Assembly: GCA_948474755.1 (NCBI GenBank)
Contig: CAOLHI010000080.1
Location: 372,001-436,000, forward strand
Source of the DNA: Ctenosaura bakeri
Lineage: Eukaryota; Chordata; Lepidosauria; Squamata; Iguanidae
Length of the DNA: 64,000 bases
Direction: 5' to 3'
Shown: positions 23,926 to 35,400 of the stretch, in pieces
How the letters are laid out: every line of letters begins with the position of its first letter
Numbering within the stretch: the first letter of the stretch is position 1
Translations under genes and position numbers: made by a program
The notes under the pieces: generated by a model
What the model was told of the DNA's origin: nothing
Seen by the model: the letters and a program-made list of their open reading frames with translations, nothing else
The model's database searches: none

Positions 23926-24925
23926 TCCATCTACTTAATTAAAAAGATTAAAAAGGAGGAAATTGCACAATCATCCATTTGTTACATCAGGCAAAGACAT
24001 TTTTGGGTCCTTCCTGATACAGTTGCCAGATGCCCTTTACTTGAAAAGTGCCTTTTTCATTTGAGTATGAAACAGAATATGATGAGTCCTTTTATTTCAG
24101 ACATCACAGCTTTGAAGTTTTCTTTCTCTTTGAAACAAGGCTGACAGGAGTCAACTCAGAGATCAAATCTACGCCTTTAAAAGGTCTAGTAGCCTCCCAT
24201 GCCTGCTCTGAAGCAGAAAGAAGGGGAGAAAGGACTGGTAGCTGAAGAGGCAAATAGCTGCATTTTCTCTTCCAGTTTCAAACTTTTTAAAAAAGATGTG
24301 GTCTGGCAACAAGAAACAACCTTACTTTGCCAGGTTGACTTGAAAGAGCCAGGTTTGAAGGACTTTCTGGTTCTATTCAAGGAGGACTTGGACACCCCTC
24401 AGTAGTGCAATTATATGATGATATTCACTTTCTAATAACTGTAAGTTATACACAGCTTCCATTAACTTTGGAAATGCTTAACTTAACAGAGGTTCATCTC
24501 CGAGGATGAGTTAAAGTATTACGAGTCCTCCTGATTTGTGTTCTCTTTTATTGGCCAAGCTTGGTATATATGCAGTAATTCTTGTTTTAAAAATAGGATG
24601 TTTTACAAAATGGGATTTGTGACAAAATGTTGGGAGTTTGGAGTGATCTTCTTCATGGTTCCATCAAGCCCTGACCTCTTCTAGCCTACTCAGTTCCATT
24701 CCTTCCTTCCCCTAGTTTTCCATTTCCCTCCCTCACAAAACCAGTTCGTATTACATGGCCACAAAGCTTGTTTGGTTCTTGATGGGCTGTTTTGAAGTTT
24801 CCTGCCTTAAGATTTTGACATTATGGAATTTTAGATCTGTGAAAACCTTCAAACATGATGGTTCCTCCTCCTTTTGTGTAAGTGGTGCTATATTGGCTAT
24901 ATAAGGAAGGCACTTGGAAAACAGA

Positions 24926-25127
24926 GACCATTTCTGCCCTACACTGTTATAATGCTATTATTCCACATTTAACCTCCTGTGGAATTCTGGAGTTTATAGT
25001 TTACTGAGGCCAAAGAGCTCTCTGGCTGAGAATTCTAAATGCCCCTCCCTAAACTGCAAATCCCAGGATTCCAAGGGATGTTGAATGTGGAATAATAGCA
25101 CTATAAACAGTGTAGGGTGGAAAGGCC
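24926..25127. mobile_element. Palindromic Harbinger-like MITE
   Basis: Arms GACCATTTCTGCCCTACACT ... and ...AGTGTAGGGTGGAAAGGCC are inverted. Inner arms contain CTATTATTCCACATTTAACC and its mirror. It matches the short subfamily of 21130-21301 and has an extra central block (GAGCTCTCTGGCTGAGAATT) also seen at 19.75, 44.73 and 52.1 kb. No clean 3-bp duplication remains. Confidence 0.8.
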
Positions 25128-25251
25128 CTGAGTTTACTGTTTGTATGTGTGATTTTGTAAATAGCTACTTTCTCCAACATATTTTGTAATGCCAGTGTTC
25201 ACTGCTATACATTGAGAAATGAAAGATCAAGGTAAGTAGAGAAGTTAGGGT

Positions 25252-25302
<51 letters not shown>
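25252..25302. repeat. (TA)n(CA)n microsatellite
   Basis: About 20 bases of alternating TA are followed by about 30 bases of alternating CA. Both are uninterrupted. Confidence 0.95.
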
Positions 25303-25304
<2 letters not shown>

Positions 25305-26337
25305 CCTACATTATATTTCCTTCAAAGAATCAAGAAAACATAAATGGTGATTTCTAAGCATTTCCCATCTTGATACTGCTATGATCTTTACAGATACTAC
25401 TATATTAAACACAATGAAGAACCCCATTGCAGGTGAAAGTCTAAAATACTTTGTCATACATTCCATAGACTCTGGCCTATGAAACTGTTTGCCCATTATC
25501 ACATTAATTTTCTGTATGTCTTTGCATTATTTTTCTGCAAAAAACCATCATCTTGACTTATAAGTTGTACTGGACACCAAGGTCAGCTCATTCTCTGAAC
25601 TATTGCAGATTCCTTAGGATTTTGCAAATTCTGCTAGTAAGATGTGTATGCAATAGCTTCTCCTGCTTTCAGAAACAGAACAACCATTGATGATGTTATG
25701 TGTTGGCTGTGGAACTAGATTGCAGAAAAGGTCAGGTCTTGATGCCAGATACCACTTCTCCCCAAAACTCCAGAGAGAAAGACTCAGAGTATCAAACAAT
25801 CAGATAGTAGTTGGAGAAACTTCATTCTCTCATATCCTGGGGAGGGAGACATCTTTCAGAGGGGCACTTTCCACTTTCAAGCTGCCAAACTGGAATTAAA
25901 TTCATTAGCAAATTTAACACTGTGAAGATCCATTTCAGCAAACCTGTGAGTGGAGAGCTATTTCAGATAGTAATGGATTGTTCATCATAAGTTATTATTT
26001 ACATTTATTGATCTTGCTATGTCTATTCATTTTACCAATCAGGACAGAGTAGGGCACTCACTGAAACCTTGACTTGATCTTGTAGTTCATTTGACTTGGT
26101 TCTGTGTTAATGGGAGTGCTATACATTATTGCAACATACTCATGTTTATCACATTGCTTGATTTTTTAGCACTTTCTGTGCACATAGAACATACGGGTTT
26201 AGACACTCTCTGCTCATCATGTATAGTCATTCATTTCTTCTTTATTCTTTTAGAAATTATGGATCCTGCTTTTTTTATAAGATCTATAATAAATTGTAAT
26301 AAGAGTGTCAAGGGATGAAGAATTAATTTCCATTAAC
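25303..26337. other. Unannotated AT-rich DNA
   Basis: No gene or recognised repeat. Confidence 0.4.
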
Positions 26338-26340
26338 TAT

Positions 26341-26797
26341 GGCATTTTCTGCACTGGGCGAGGGAATCGCCCTGTGCCGGTACTCACCAGACCTGTGTGC
26401 TCCATGTAAGGGTCCAGGCTGGTCCGGAGCAGTCCATGGCCACTGCTCCGCACTGCTCCGGGGATGAAAATGGTGGCTTCCGGTTGGTCGAGGCTCTCCA
26501 CCAACAGGTGAAGCTCGCCAGCCTAAAGCCCGCCCCTGGCAGATCTGCAGGCTCGCACTGGTCCGAGCCTGAAAATATGCACCAGAGCGCGGCCACAGAG
26601 TGGCGCGCTCCATGCTTTTGAAAGACCTGTTTTAAGCAGTCTTTCAAAAGCACGCTGAACAACCACTTTGGGTTGTTCCGGAGTAGGCTGAGGTCCAGAA
26701 CTACACAAAGGAGTCCGGACCCAGTCCGCTCCCAGGTGTAGACATCCTCTCTGGAGGACACTCTGCACCGTTTTAAAAACCCAGTGCGGAAAAGGCC
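26341..26797 (+). mobile_element. Harbinger-like MITE, long subfamily, copy 2
   Basis: Termini GGCATTTTCTGCACTGG and CCAGTGCGGAAAAGGCC pair, with TAT on both sides (26338-26340 and 26798-26800). The 457-bp interior has the core AAAATGGTGGCTTCCGGTTG and an inner hairpin around GAAAGACCTGTTTTAAGCAG followed by TCTTTCAAAAGC. Same orientation as the copy at 14043-14518. No transposase frame; the 125-codon minus-strand frame is incidental. Confidence 0.87.
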
Positions 26798-26906
26798 TAT
26801 GAGATTTTTTTTTTTTAAATGTTCTTCTGTAGTTTGTGATCTATGAGACTATTAAGGTACATGTGCATATATCTTAAAGTTTTGGGTCATAGGAAAGTAA
26901 GTATTA

Positions 26907-26985
26907 GGAGCCAGCATAGTGCAGGGGTTTGAACATTGGATAAAGATACTGGAAAACCAGGTTCAAATCTCGACTTGGCCATGGG
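26907..26985 (+). mobile_element. SINE head (5' part only)
   Basis: GGAGCCAGCATAGTGCAGGG and GGTTCAAATCTCGACTTGGC match the tRNA-derived head of the SINEs at 42.2 and 43.1 kb, including the B-box-like GGTTCAAATC. The copy stops after GGCCATGG; body and tail are missing. Confidence 0.65.
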
Positions 26986-27639
26986 TGGCCAAGGTGGATT
27001 AGAAAAAAAATAATTCGAATGAGTATCCATAGCTAACAGTCATAACAGCAATGCATTGTGTCCAGGTTAAGAAGTAGCACATTTCTTACCCAATAGGGAA
27101 GAATTATTTGCTTTGTGTCCAATTTATGAACTTTCTAGAAATTATTGATTGCCCATCATAGGGAACAAGATGCTGGGTTTGATAGATTTGTGGTCTGTTG
27201 CACTAAGACTTTTCTAAAAGTAAAATACATTTAGCATGTTATTAAAGAAGAAATGTGGCCTCAAGTGGTGAAAGATGTCTGTTTGTCATAGCACATGATT
27301 GTCCTCAGTGATTTAGCTTGCACTGGGTATGCCTTTGATTTGTGATTAATATTTGAAAGGCGATTTGATTTGTGATGAATCTTTCAAAGGTCAACAAATC
27401 TGACTGTTGAGGCAAGGGTCTCTGAGTATCATGATGCATAGCCCCTGTCATAAGTGGATCTGCTGGATGTATATTGAAATGTACGGAAGTCAGTGTAGGG
27501 GCAATGCTGGAGTTTAGTTAGAGTGCTAAAAAGTATCAACTGTTAATTCATGATGGCAACAATGTATCTGTTTGAAGTTTGCTTGTGTATTCCAATGTAG
27601 CAAATGGTTAATTGTTTCATTGTCCATTGCTACAATGTA

Positions 27640-27985
27640 TCTGGTGAGGGGGGAGAAGACCAGAGCAGGGGAAAACAAAAGTATCAAGAGGTATTTTGGG
27701 AACTCAAAGTGTCTCAGTTAAGATACAGGAACTATGTTCCTGGCCCAAGGATGAAAGGAGGGTAAACAACTGCAGGTCTGTGAAATTTCTAAACATGTGG
27801 GGTGATGTTAAATTTATGATCCTCTCCAATCACAGCTTTGTGCACCTAAAATTTGTATGTGTGGGTATAAAATCTGTGGACTCCATGTATGATTTAGTCT
27901 CAGCAAGTTCAGAATTAAGTGTGCTATGTTGCTTGCTTTGCTACTAATAAATACTACTGTATATCTCAGAGTGGAGTTTATGGAT
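27640..27985 (+). promoter_or_regulatory. LTR-like block: TATA box and poly(A) signal
   Basis: GGGTATAAAATCTG at about 27864 is followed ~80 bases later by CTAATAAATACTAC (AATAAA near 27945). That is the spacing of a TATA box and poly(A) signal in retroelement LTRs. I could not find matched ends or a target duplication, so chance cannot be excluded. Confidence 0.3.
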
Positions 27986-28289
27986 TATGAAAACAGATTT
28001 ATTGCAAGGAAAACACAATCTCTTTAGCATGAGTTTGGGCAACTTCAGAGGGAACAGGCTCTTTTTCATTCCTGCCCCTCTTGGGGCTGCACCAATACAA
28101 TCAAAAGTGATTTAATGTCACCTAATAGTTCTGTTTTTGAACAATTTTCAGCCAGTTTCTGGGGTGAAGGGAGAGGATGAGCTATCTAAATTCTTTGGGG
28201 GGATGGGGGAGCAAAACCTCATATTGCAAAGGTTTTGAGCTATTTTTGTCTTTAAAAAAAACTCACCAAAATATGTATTTTAAGAATTT

Positions 28290-28331
28290 GGGAGGTTCTG
28301 GGGTTTGGGGGGACTTCAGGGGATTAGGGGG
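28290..28331 (+). other. Candidate G-quadruplex
   Basis: Within 42 bases the plus strand has G-runs of 3, 4, 6, 4 and 5 separated by loops of 3-8 bases (GGGGTTTGGGGGG, then GGGG, then GGGGG). This satisfies the usual four-run rule. A second G-rich stretch lies 90 bases upstream (about 28196-28212). Confidence 0.6.
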
Positions 28332-28360
28332 TCACAAAATGGGATCCCTTTTCTCATTCC

Positions 28361-28412
28361 ACTCTTTCAGTCCAATATGGCACATACATTTCAGTCCAAT
28401 ATGGCACATACA
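28361..28412 (+). repeat. Tandem duplication of 24 bp
   Basis: TTTCAGTCCAATATGGCACA followed by TACA occurs twice in a row with essentially no difference. Confidence 0.85.
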
Positions 28413-28447
28413 GTTGCAGGTCTCCATCATTATCATGTCAAAACAAT

Positions 28448-28904
28448 GGCCTTTTCCACACGGAGGAATTAAAATGGCACAGTGCATTGTCTACGAAGGT
28501 CGTCTGCACCTTGGAGCAGACTAGGTTCAGACTACTTACCAGAGAGCTGCACCTCAGTCCACTCCGAAACACCCCCAACTGGTCCTCCAGCGTGCTTTTT
28601 AAAGACTGGAAAAAAGAGGTTTCTCATTTTTCCGGAGCACGCCATTGCGTACCTGCTCCCTTGTGCAGATTCGCAGGCTTGCACCAATGCAAGGCTGCGA
28701 TCTGCGGAGGCCGGGCTTTAGGCGTGGCGAGCTTCAGTGGTTGGTCAGGACCCACGACCAACCGGAAGCCACCATTTTGGAAGCTGGAGCAGCTTGGACC
28801 TAAGACTTCGCACTGCTCTGATTCACCCTGGACCAGAAGGAGGAGCCAGAAGATCCAGTGAGTAATGGCATGGAGTGATTCCCTTGCCTCATGCAGAAAT
28901 GGCC
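28448..28904 (-). mobile_element. Harbinger-like MITE, long subfamily, copy 3
   Basis: Termini GGCCTTTTCCACAC and ATGCAGAAATGGCC pair, with AAT on each side (28445-28447 and 28905-28907). The core appears inverted (CCAACCGGAAGCCACCATTT), so this copy points the other way from those at 14.0, 26.3 and 49.6 kb. It is 457 bp, the same length as copy 2. The open frames on both strands (up to 124 codons) are not conserved between copies. Confidence 0.87.
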
Positions 28905-29819
28905 AATGACAAGGGGAAAAGCCACTCTTCAGCCAGTTCCTATATGCTGAATGGTCAGGACAGCACATTTTCTACCTAACCAGGTTATCTGCTACCCGAA
29001 AAGTCTGTCACTGGGAGAGACAGTGTATGAGTGTTGTTTCTGCACATCACATGCAACACCAAGAGACAATCAGCCATGTTGATTCAGGGAGGAAAAGGAG
29101 GCACTGGTCTCAATTTAGTTTTCCTTTCCTCTAACATCAAATCAGCAGCCAGCACTGCAAGAACTGAGAATAATGCTAACCTGTTAAGTGAAGAAATGTG
29201 GTCTTCCAGTTTCTTGGATTAGGACATCTGTCCAGCATTGATGGGCAGCAAACATGCGTTGGTATCTACTGGTAGGTCCTTGAATGATTTTCAGTAATTA
29301 GTGAGAGTTTCTGACTCCCACTCGTCTAATGATACCAACAAATGTAAAGGTTCCCCATCCACAAATTACTTTGCTGAAAAATAATGCAGTTGAGAGGGGG
29401 CAGTAGGAGTTGATTTTTCACTTGAAAGTCCTGTGAGATTCATTCTGGTGATGATCACAATGTCCTTATTTTAAATATGCTGTTCTCTTACAGTAGATTT
29501 GCCTGTATTTCGCACCTAAGGCTTGTTGGTAGACCTTAGTTTTCTAGTTTTAAAAAACCAAAAACAATTAACTGAAAGTAGATTCCAGCTACTTGAAATC
29601 TCCTCATCCTTGTTTTAGACTGTAAGGGTGAAATTAGTATTTCTGATTATGCTTCCAAAATTATACAGCATGTACAGTTGGAACTGGAGGTGTCAGGTTT
29701 TGTTGCCCTCAGTAGAAGCTAGTTTGCAAAACACAGTGCAGCAGAAACTGTACAGCATCCATCAAAGGAAAGTTTGAGGATTTCCCTTTGGCATTGCTAT
29801 GCCATGAGAAGAGTCCACA

Positions 29820-30370
29820 TGAGAATTAATTAATACAATAACGATCCAAAGCTATCATTTTCAGAGCTCGATTTTCAGCCAGCAGGCCAATGCCTCTGAA
29901 AGAGAAGTACAAAGAAACAAAGCAAATATAATCTTCATCCATATTTGCTTATTAACAATGAAAAGCTGTTAATTAAATGGCACTTTCAATATATTGGTTC
30001 ACTTCAAGTAGCACAGTCCTCAGGAGAATAGCAAAGGCAATTCCATTTGCTCAGTGATACTTCACATCCTGTCATTTTGCTCTTCCCCCTCTTGCCCTGT
30101 CCCACCAAAGTGTAATTAATTTGAGATATATAATGAGATCAAGAGAATTCCTTCTTCTAAACCATTGTAACATAAAGAATCCCAGTTAGCACTCACTTAA
30201 TTAAAAGGTAATTTTAATGAACTTCCTTTCAATACAATGACAGTTTATATTATGCAGATTATATTAGTTTAGCTTCTTAACAGATGGAATTTAAATAGTA
30301 ACTCTGCAGTGAAGAGAATCTCTTAATGCCTAGGGAACTCAAATTAACTAATCAATTTAGATAGTGTACT
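29820..30370. promoter_or_regulatory. Candidate conserved noncoding element, ATTA-rich
   Basis: The stretch is free of recognised repeats and packed with TAATTA/ATTAAT cores (GAGAATTAATTAATAC, GCTGTTAATTAAATGG, GTAATTAATTTGAG, CTTAATTAAAAGGTAATTTT). Such clusters bind homeodomain proteins and are common in deeply conserved vertebrate enhancers. Conservation itself cannot be seen here, so this is an inference from composition. Confidence 0.35.
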
Positions 30371-32224
30371 CTGTCTCTTGCAGGGCATCTTCTAGGTGAT
30401 ATATCCCAAGCTCCTAAGTGAAATTGAAGTACTGGCCTCTACAATTATTTATATGGCCAATTTCTTTGAGGGGAAAAAACTTAAAATGAAAAAAAAAATC
30501 TGGTTATTTTGGACATAATCAGATACATCTAACATACAGAATTTTCCACACAGCTAATTCACAGAACTGCTTGATCAACAAGGGTGTAAGAGGTTTCCAT
30601 CTGACCATCTGTCATATTTGGAAAGGAATGAGAGTTTTGTTTGATGCAAAATTCATAGGGAAGGTTGGTGGCTCTGATGTGAGAAGGGGTTGAATTCTCC
30701 CTGGGTTTGAGGTTCTCTGGAATTTTAAAAGACTTGTCAGAGATGTTGTACCTAATCCCCCAAATGGCTTCCACACCTTGGATAACACTTTGAAAGTTCA
30801 GACTAAAAGGCAGGGTAGATTCAACATCCCACCAACATTGAAGTACCATCTTCCATTGAATATTCTTAAATTTCTTCATAATAGAAGAGAAGGTCATTTA
30901 AAAACAAAGAATGTAGGGGGGACCCCAAATTGATAACATTCATTCATCCAGGCAGGATGCTTTGATTACTTAGGTCATAAAAGTTTGGGACTTAATCTTT
31001 TTCTGTTCAGCTACTTTTGTAGTTTTGAATTAGGGCTTCCACTACTGTATCCTGAGGATAGACTTCTCATCTTTAAAGCTATCTGGTGGGTAGATACAGT
31101 TTGATCCTCCATCTTCTGGCTGAATTTGGGCACAGCAGACAGCATTTCATTTGCAGATTAAAGTACCTAAGTAACTATGTGGCTCATAAGGAAAAATAGA
31201 TACTGAGTTGAGCCTGAAATGTTATAGAAATAGTGCAAGGGGATTTTGCCCCACTTTTGTAACAACTTAGTGAACCTAAGAAAAGGTATTCCCAAAATAT
31301 GCATTTAGAATTTCATTTTTTAAAAAATAAGAACTTCCCAAGTTTTTTCCATCAACATAATGGTGCAAGGGGCTGTGATTTTAAAGAATTCAATTTGGAA
31401 AAAAACAAAACTGAATTGATTTTCCTATTCTTACTCAGGTCTAGGGATAGAAAGAACATTTGAAACATAGTTGAAAAGCATAACATGAAACCCTGACAAG
31501 GAGAAATCAGGATTGATGGGAATCGTCAGCTTTGGGGATCTATTTTGTGTAAAATTTGCACTTTTTTTTTTGCCATAGAAAACAGAATTTTGTGTTTAAG
31601 AAACAGGTTTTTTTTCTCTGTGCAGGAAACAATACATCTCCATAGAAATTCTATCTTCTGCACAAAAACACGTGTGGAGAACTAGAGGTCAAGGAACATT
31701 GTTCTAGACATTCTTCATGAGTATTCCAGCCATTCCACACTTCTGTAGGACAGCCATTCTGCACTTCTGTAGGATAGCTTTGTGTGTGCCATGAAGCCTC
31801 TCCTGCCCCCTCAATAATCATCATGCCCTCAGGTTTGTTGGAGGACACGACCCCAACAATATGGTTGGAGTAAAATTTAACTACCAGCCCAGTCTGGTTA
31901 TGTTTGTGGAAGAGGATGGAACATTGTCTTATTTTGTGTGTCAGGAAGCAAAATATCTTGGGCCAGCCCTCTCAGGAAATGGTTTATAATTACAGGATTT
32001 TATGACCTTGTATTAAGGATTTTGTTCTTCATGCTGCAATTCATAAACTGGTCATTGTGATTGTCCTGTTCCCTTTGGACAGATACCATTTGCTGAAAAA
32101 CAAGGGCCAAAGTGTCCAGCCACTCAATGGCTTTGGACTGGGGACCACAAGGTAGGCAAACAAGAATTGCCTAATCTCTCTTTGAGTTTATTACAGACAA
32201 AGCTGGTGACCACCCTCTCCTGGG

Positions 32225-32440
32225 TTCAACCTACCATAGCTCTCAGATGTTGTGATAGGCAGCCGGAGTGAAGGAGTAGGAGCAGTAAAACAGGCCAACT
32301 GATAGTGCATGAGATCTGGGCAGCTAGGAGGAGAATACAACTATAATAGCCTGCGTGAGGTATAGTGAGCCTGTCTAGTATTGTTTATGTTTAAAGTGAA
32401 GCCTTGAAAATAAAACTTTCACTGTTTATGGTTTAACCGC
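32225..32440 (+). promoter_or_regulatory. Weak LTR-like candidate with poly(A) signal
   Basis: A TG-rich block ends with GCCTTGAAAATAAAACTTTC (AATAAA at about 32409) and then CCGCTTCCTGAGCC, the style of an LTR R-U5 region. No matched ends or target duplication were found. Confidence 0.25.
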
Positions 32441-35400
32441 TTCCTGAGCCAATTTATCAAGGGATTTATTGGATTCCAGACCAAACACACACACACACAC
32501 ACACCTCTTGTTTGAAACATCTTATTTTTTTTACGATAACCCAGCAGAGTGGGTTCTTCAGGTGAGGAGCAAAAACTCTGGAATAAGGCATGACAACTTG
32601 GAAATGGGGTTTGTCACAGAACCAAAGGCCTAAATCCTCTTGTTAGTGTCAACTAGCATAAACCTACTAAAATAACAAAACTTGCATAAATGTTGATTTT
32701 TATCAAGTTCCAACTCATTTAAAATGCCTATTCTTCATAAGAGCAACAGTTGAATCTAGTGGTTGCATTGTTCTTGTTCAAACCAACTAATTGTTTGTTT
32801 AGTTCTTGTAAATAGTTGCTTTATTATTGGATTGAATTATGGTTTAGGGTAAAGAAATTCAATTTACTTTAAATCTTTGCAAATGTTTATTCTAACAAAG
32901 CCCCATGGGCCTCACATAGACAGCAGCTAGGAGTGCTGAAGAAAATCTTCTTGCTTTCTGAGGTCTTAAACCTTTTCTTTGGAAGTAATTGAAAATTGAT
33001 TCTGAAGTGCTGAATTGCAAAATCAGTTGTGCCTGTTTAAGTGGAAGGCACTGGAAGCTTTTTCTCCATGACTTTTAAGACAATTGATGATACATTTCTA
33101 GTCAGGTTAAATAGGTCATCCCTTTTCTTATTATAAGACTGTTTAAATTGGATAAGCAACAGTTCTTTAAAAAAATAAAAAAATAAAGTAAAGTTATTTG
33201 AGGAATTACTGTCCTTGCTGTGAAGGCAAACAAGTAAATAATGACTATCTATACTGGAACTTTTTATTCACAAGTTAACAGCTAAATGTCTGGCCCGAGA
33301 ATGCAATTACTCAAAAGATTCCAATTTCTTCTACTAGGCACCAAGAAAATCTCTTGAGATGGCAATTTGCATTTTATAAGAACAAATCCTGCAGTGCAGT
33401 GGTTAAGCTTTAGGGAAGACAAGATAAATAGAGATTTCTATGCTTCAAAAAAATAAAGTTCACATCAATAATGAGATTATTTGTATACTCAAGTGATCTA
33501 AAGAAGCTAATCTCACTTGCTTCCCTCTGCACACAATGCCCTATCCTGTTTCTTCCAAACGTTATATTTAGATATCATGTCCATGCAAGTCTGAGAACAG
33601 AAAATAAAGAAATCTCTTAGGAATGGATAGAACAGAAGCACAACCCAAAATAGACAAAATCCAATAATCTTATTTATCTTGGAACTGACTTGTGTAGTGT
33701 AATTCCAGAATCCTCCCTGGGTACCACAGCAGATAGTGTCTGCGTCTTTCATCTCCCCACATACCCCTTAAAAATGGCGCAGAACAACCATTATTTCTTC
33801 TAGAGGGCATGATTGACTGTTTTACCCCATCCATGAAAACATGTTTTAAGTCCATGAAGACCTTTTCCCAAAACTAGAAATGACAAAAGGGGAAGTGAGG
33901 GGAAGATAGGGACCATCATGCCTTTAGAGGGCACAATTGACTGTTTGGGTCAAAAGTTTTTAGGCTTTATAGAGCAAGATTAGGGACTGCAGGCTATGGT
34001 GGAGTGGGCATTGGAGTCATATATGGCTAATGGGCCACACATTGCCCACCCCTGCTGCAAATCTGACTCAGACATTAGCCTCATTAAATTCAATGGCACT
34101 AGAGTTGAATAAAGTTGCAGCCTTAATGTAAGCTTTTTCTTTCACTAACAAATAAATACAAAGAATACTCCTTTGGAAAACAAGTATTTTCAATCAGGAT
34201 ATTAGATTCTGATTCATTCTGATTCACAGTTCTTCCCTGCAAAAGCCACAGGAGTTTTGATTCCAGTGAAGACCTTTTCACATGTTCTCCTACATGATAC
34301 ACTAGAATTTGCAATGGAATTATCAATGAAAAGATTATCTTCTGCAGCCCAGATTTGCCTGGTTATTTCAAATCAATATTAGACATGTTTCCTATTATTT
34401 CTTGGTTCAGAAAGACCCATATTTCTCTCCTCAAATGTGATTTTAAAATTACAAACTCAAAGTTTTTCTTTGATCTCACATAAAGAGCTTTCTACTGAAC
34501 ACAGAGCCTCCCTCTTCCCTCCTGCCTGTGCACAGTTTTGCAAGAAGGTTTTTGAGGCCAAAACAAGTATGAAATCCAAAACTTGGAAATGTTGACCAAG
34601 GTCCTGCATCAGGAGATGTAGTAGCAGAACTGGAGCTACATCTCGCAATGCTACCACCCTTCAAACCTGCCCTTTAAGTAATGCTCCCTTCCTCGCAACA
34701 CAATTGTTTCTGGAATGCCAGTTGCAGTGCCTTCACCTAAAGAGAAAGAGCTGGATGCATTCCTGCTGATACCCCCACCTTCTGGCAACAGAGGAATGAC
34801 AATACTGGAGGGCTACACTGTTTGAAAGGTAGAGTTGGGAGTACTTTTTATCATTGCATGGTTGGCGGAGAATTCCACAGAACAAAGAGAACATAACAGA
34901 TAAATAAACAATCTCAAAGGAGAAACAGTGAGATCTAGTAGAACTTCAGCCTGTGCAATGAGTGCAAAAGAGAATTACAACAGCTTACTGTTGTAATTAA
35001 TGACATTGTAATTCATATACAGCATGCTTACAGCATTGTAATTCATATCCTAGCTTTTACTTTTTAATCACTATACCCAGAATTTCATGGCCAGCATGTC
35101 CTTTCTGTGGTGCATGTGTAAGTGAGAAAGAAAGTGAGCAAAAAGCCAGGCTGACAGTCAGTTGACTGCTTCTGCTGCTGATGCTGGTGAATTTTTCCTT
35201 CCCTCCTCATTCCCTGAAATGCAACCCGCAAATAGGGGAGTAAAAATGGGCAAGCTGTTTAAGTTCAGCTCTAAGTGATGGATCTATCCAAGAGTCCAGG
35301 AGCCATTTTCCAACACTATGTACTCAGTGTGAGTTACATCAGCTCCTGCGAGTGAAATTGGAAAAGACTAACAGGTGATGATCATGACGATTTTAAAAAA

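Noticed and set aside
30559..30897. 112-codon minus-strand frame
   Set aside because: Composition is ordinary, but I recognise no family and see no splice or promoter context. An open frame of this length is expected by chance in 64 kb.
34020..34056. End of a second hAT element (GGGCCACACATTGCCCACCCCTGC)
   Set aside because: Only one end is visible, with no partner inverted repeat or 8-bp duplication found nearby.
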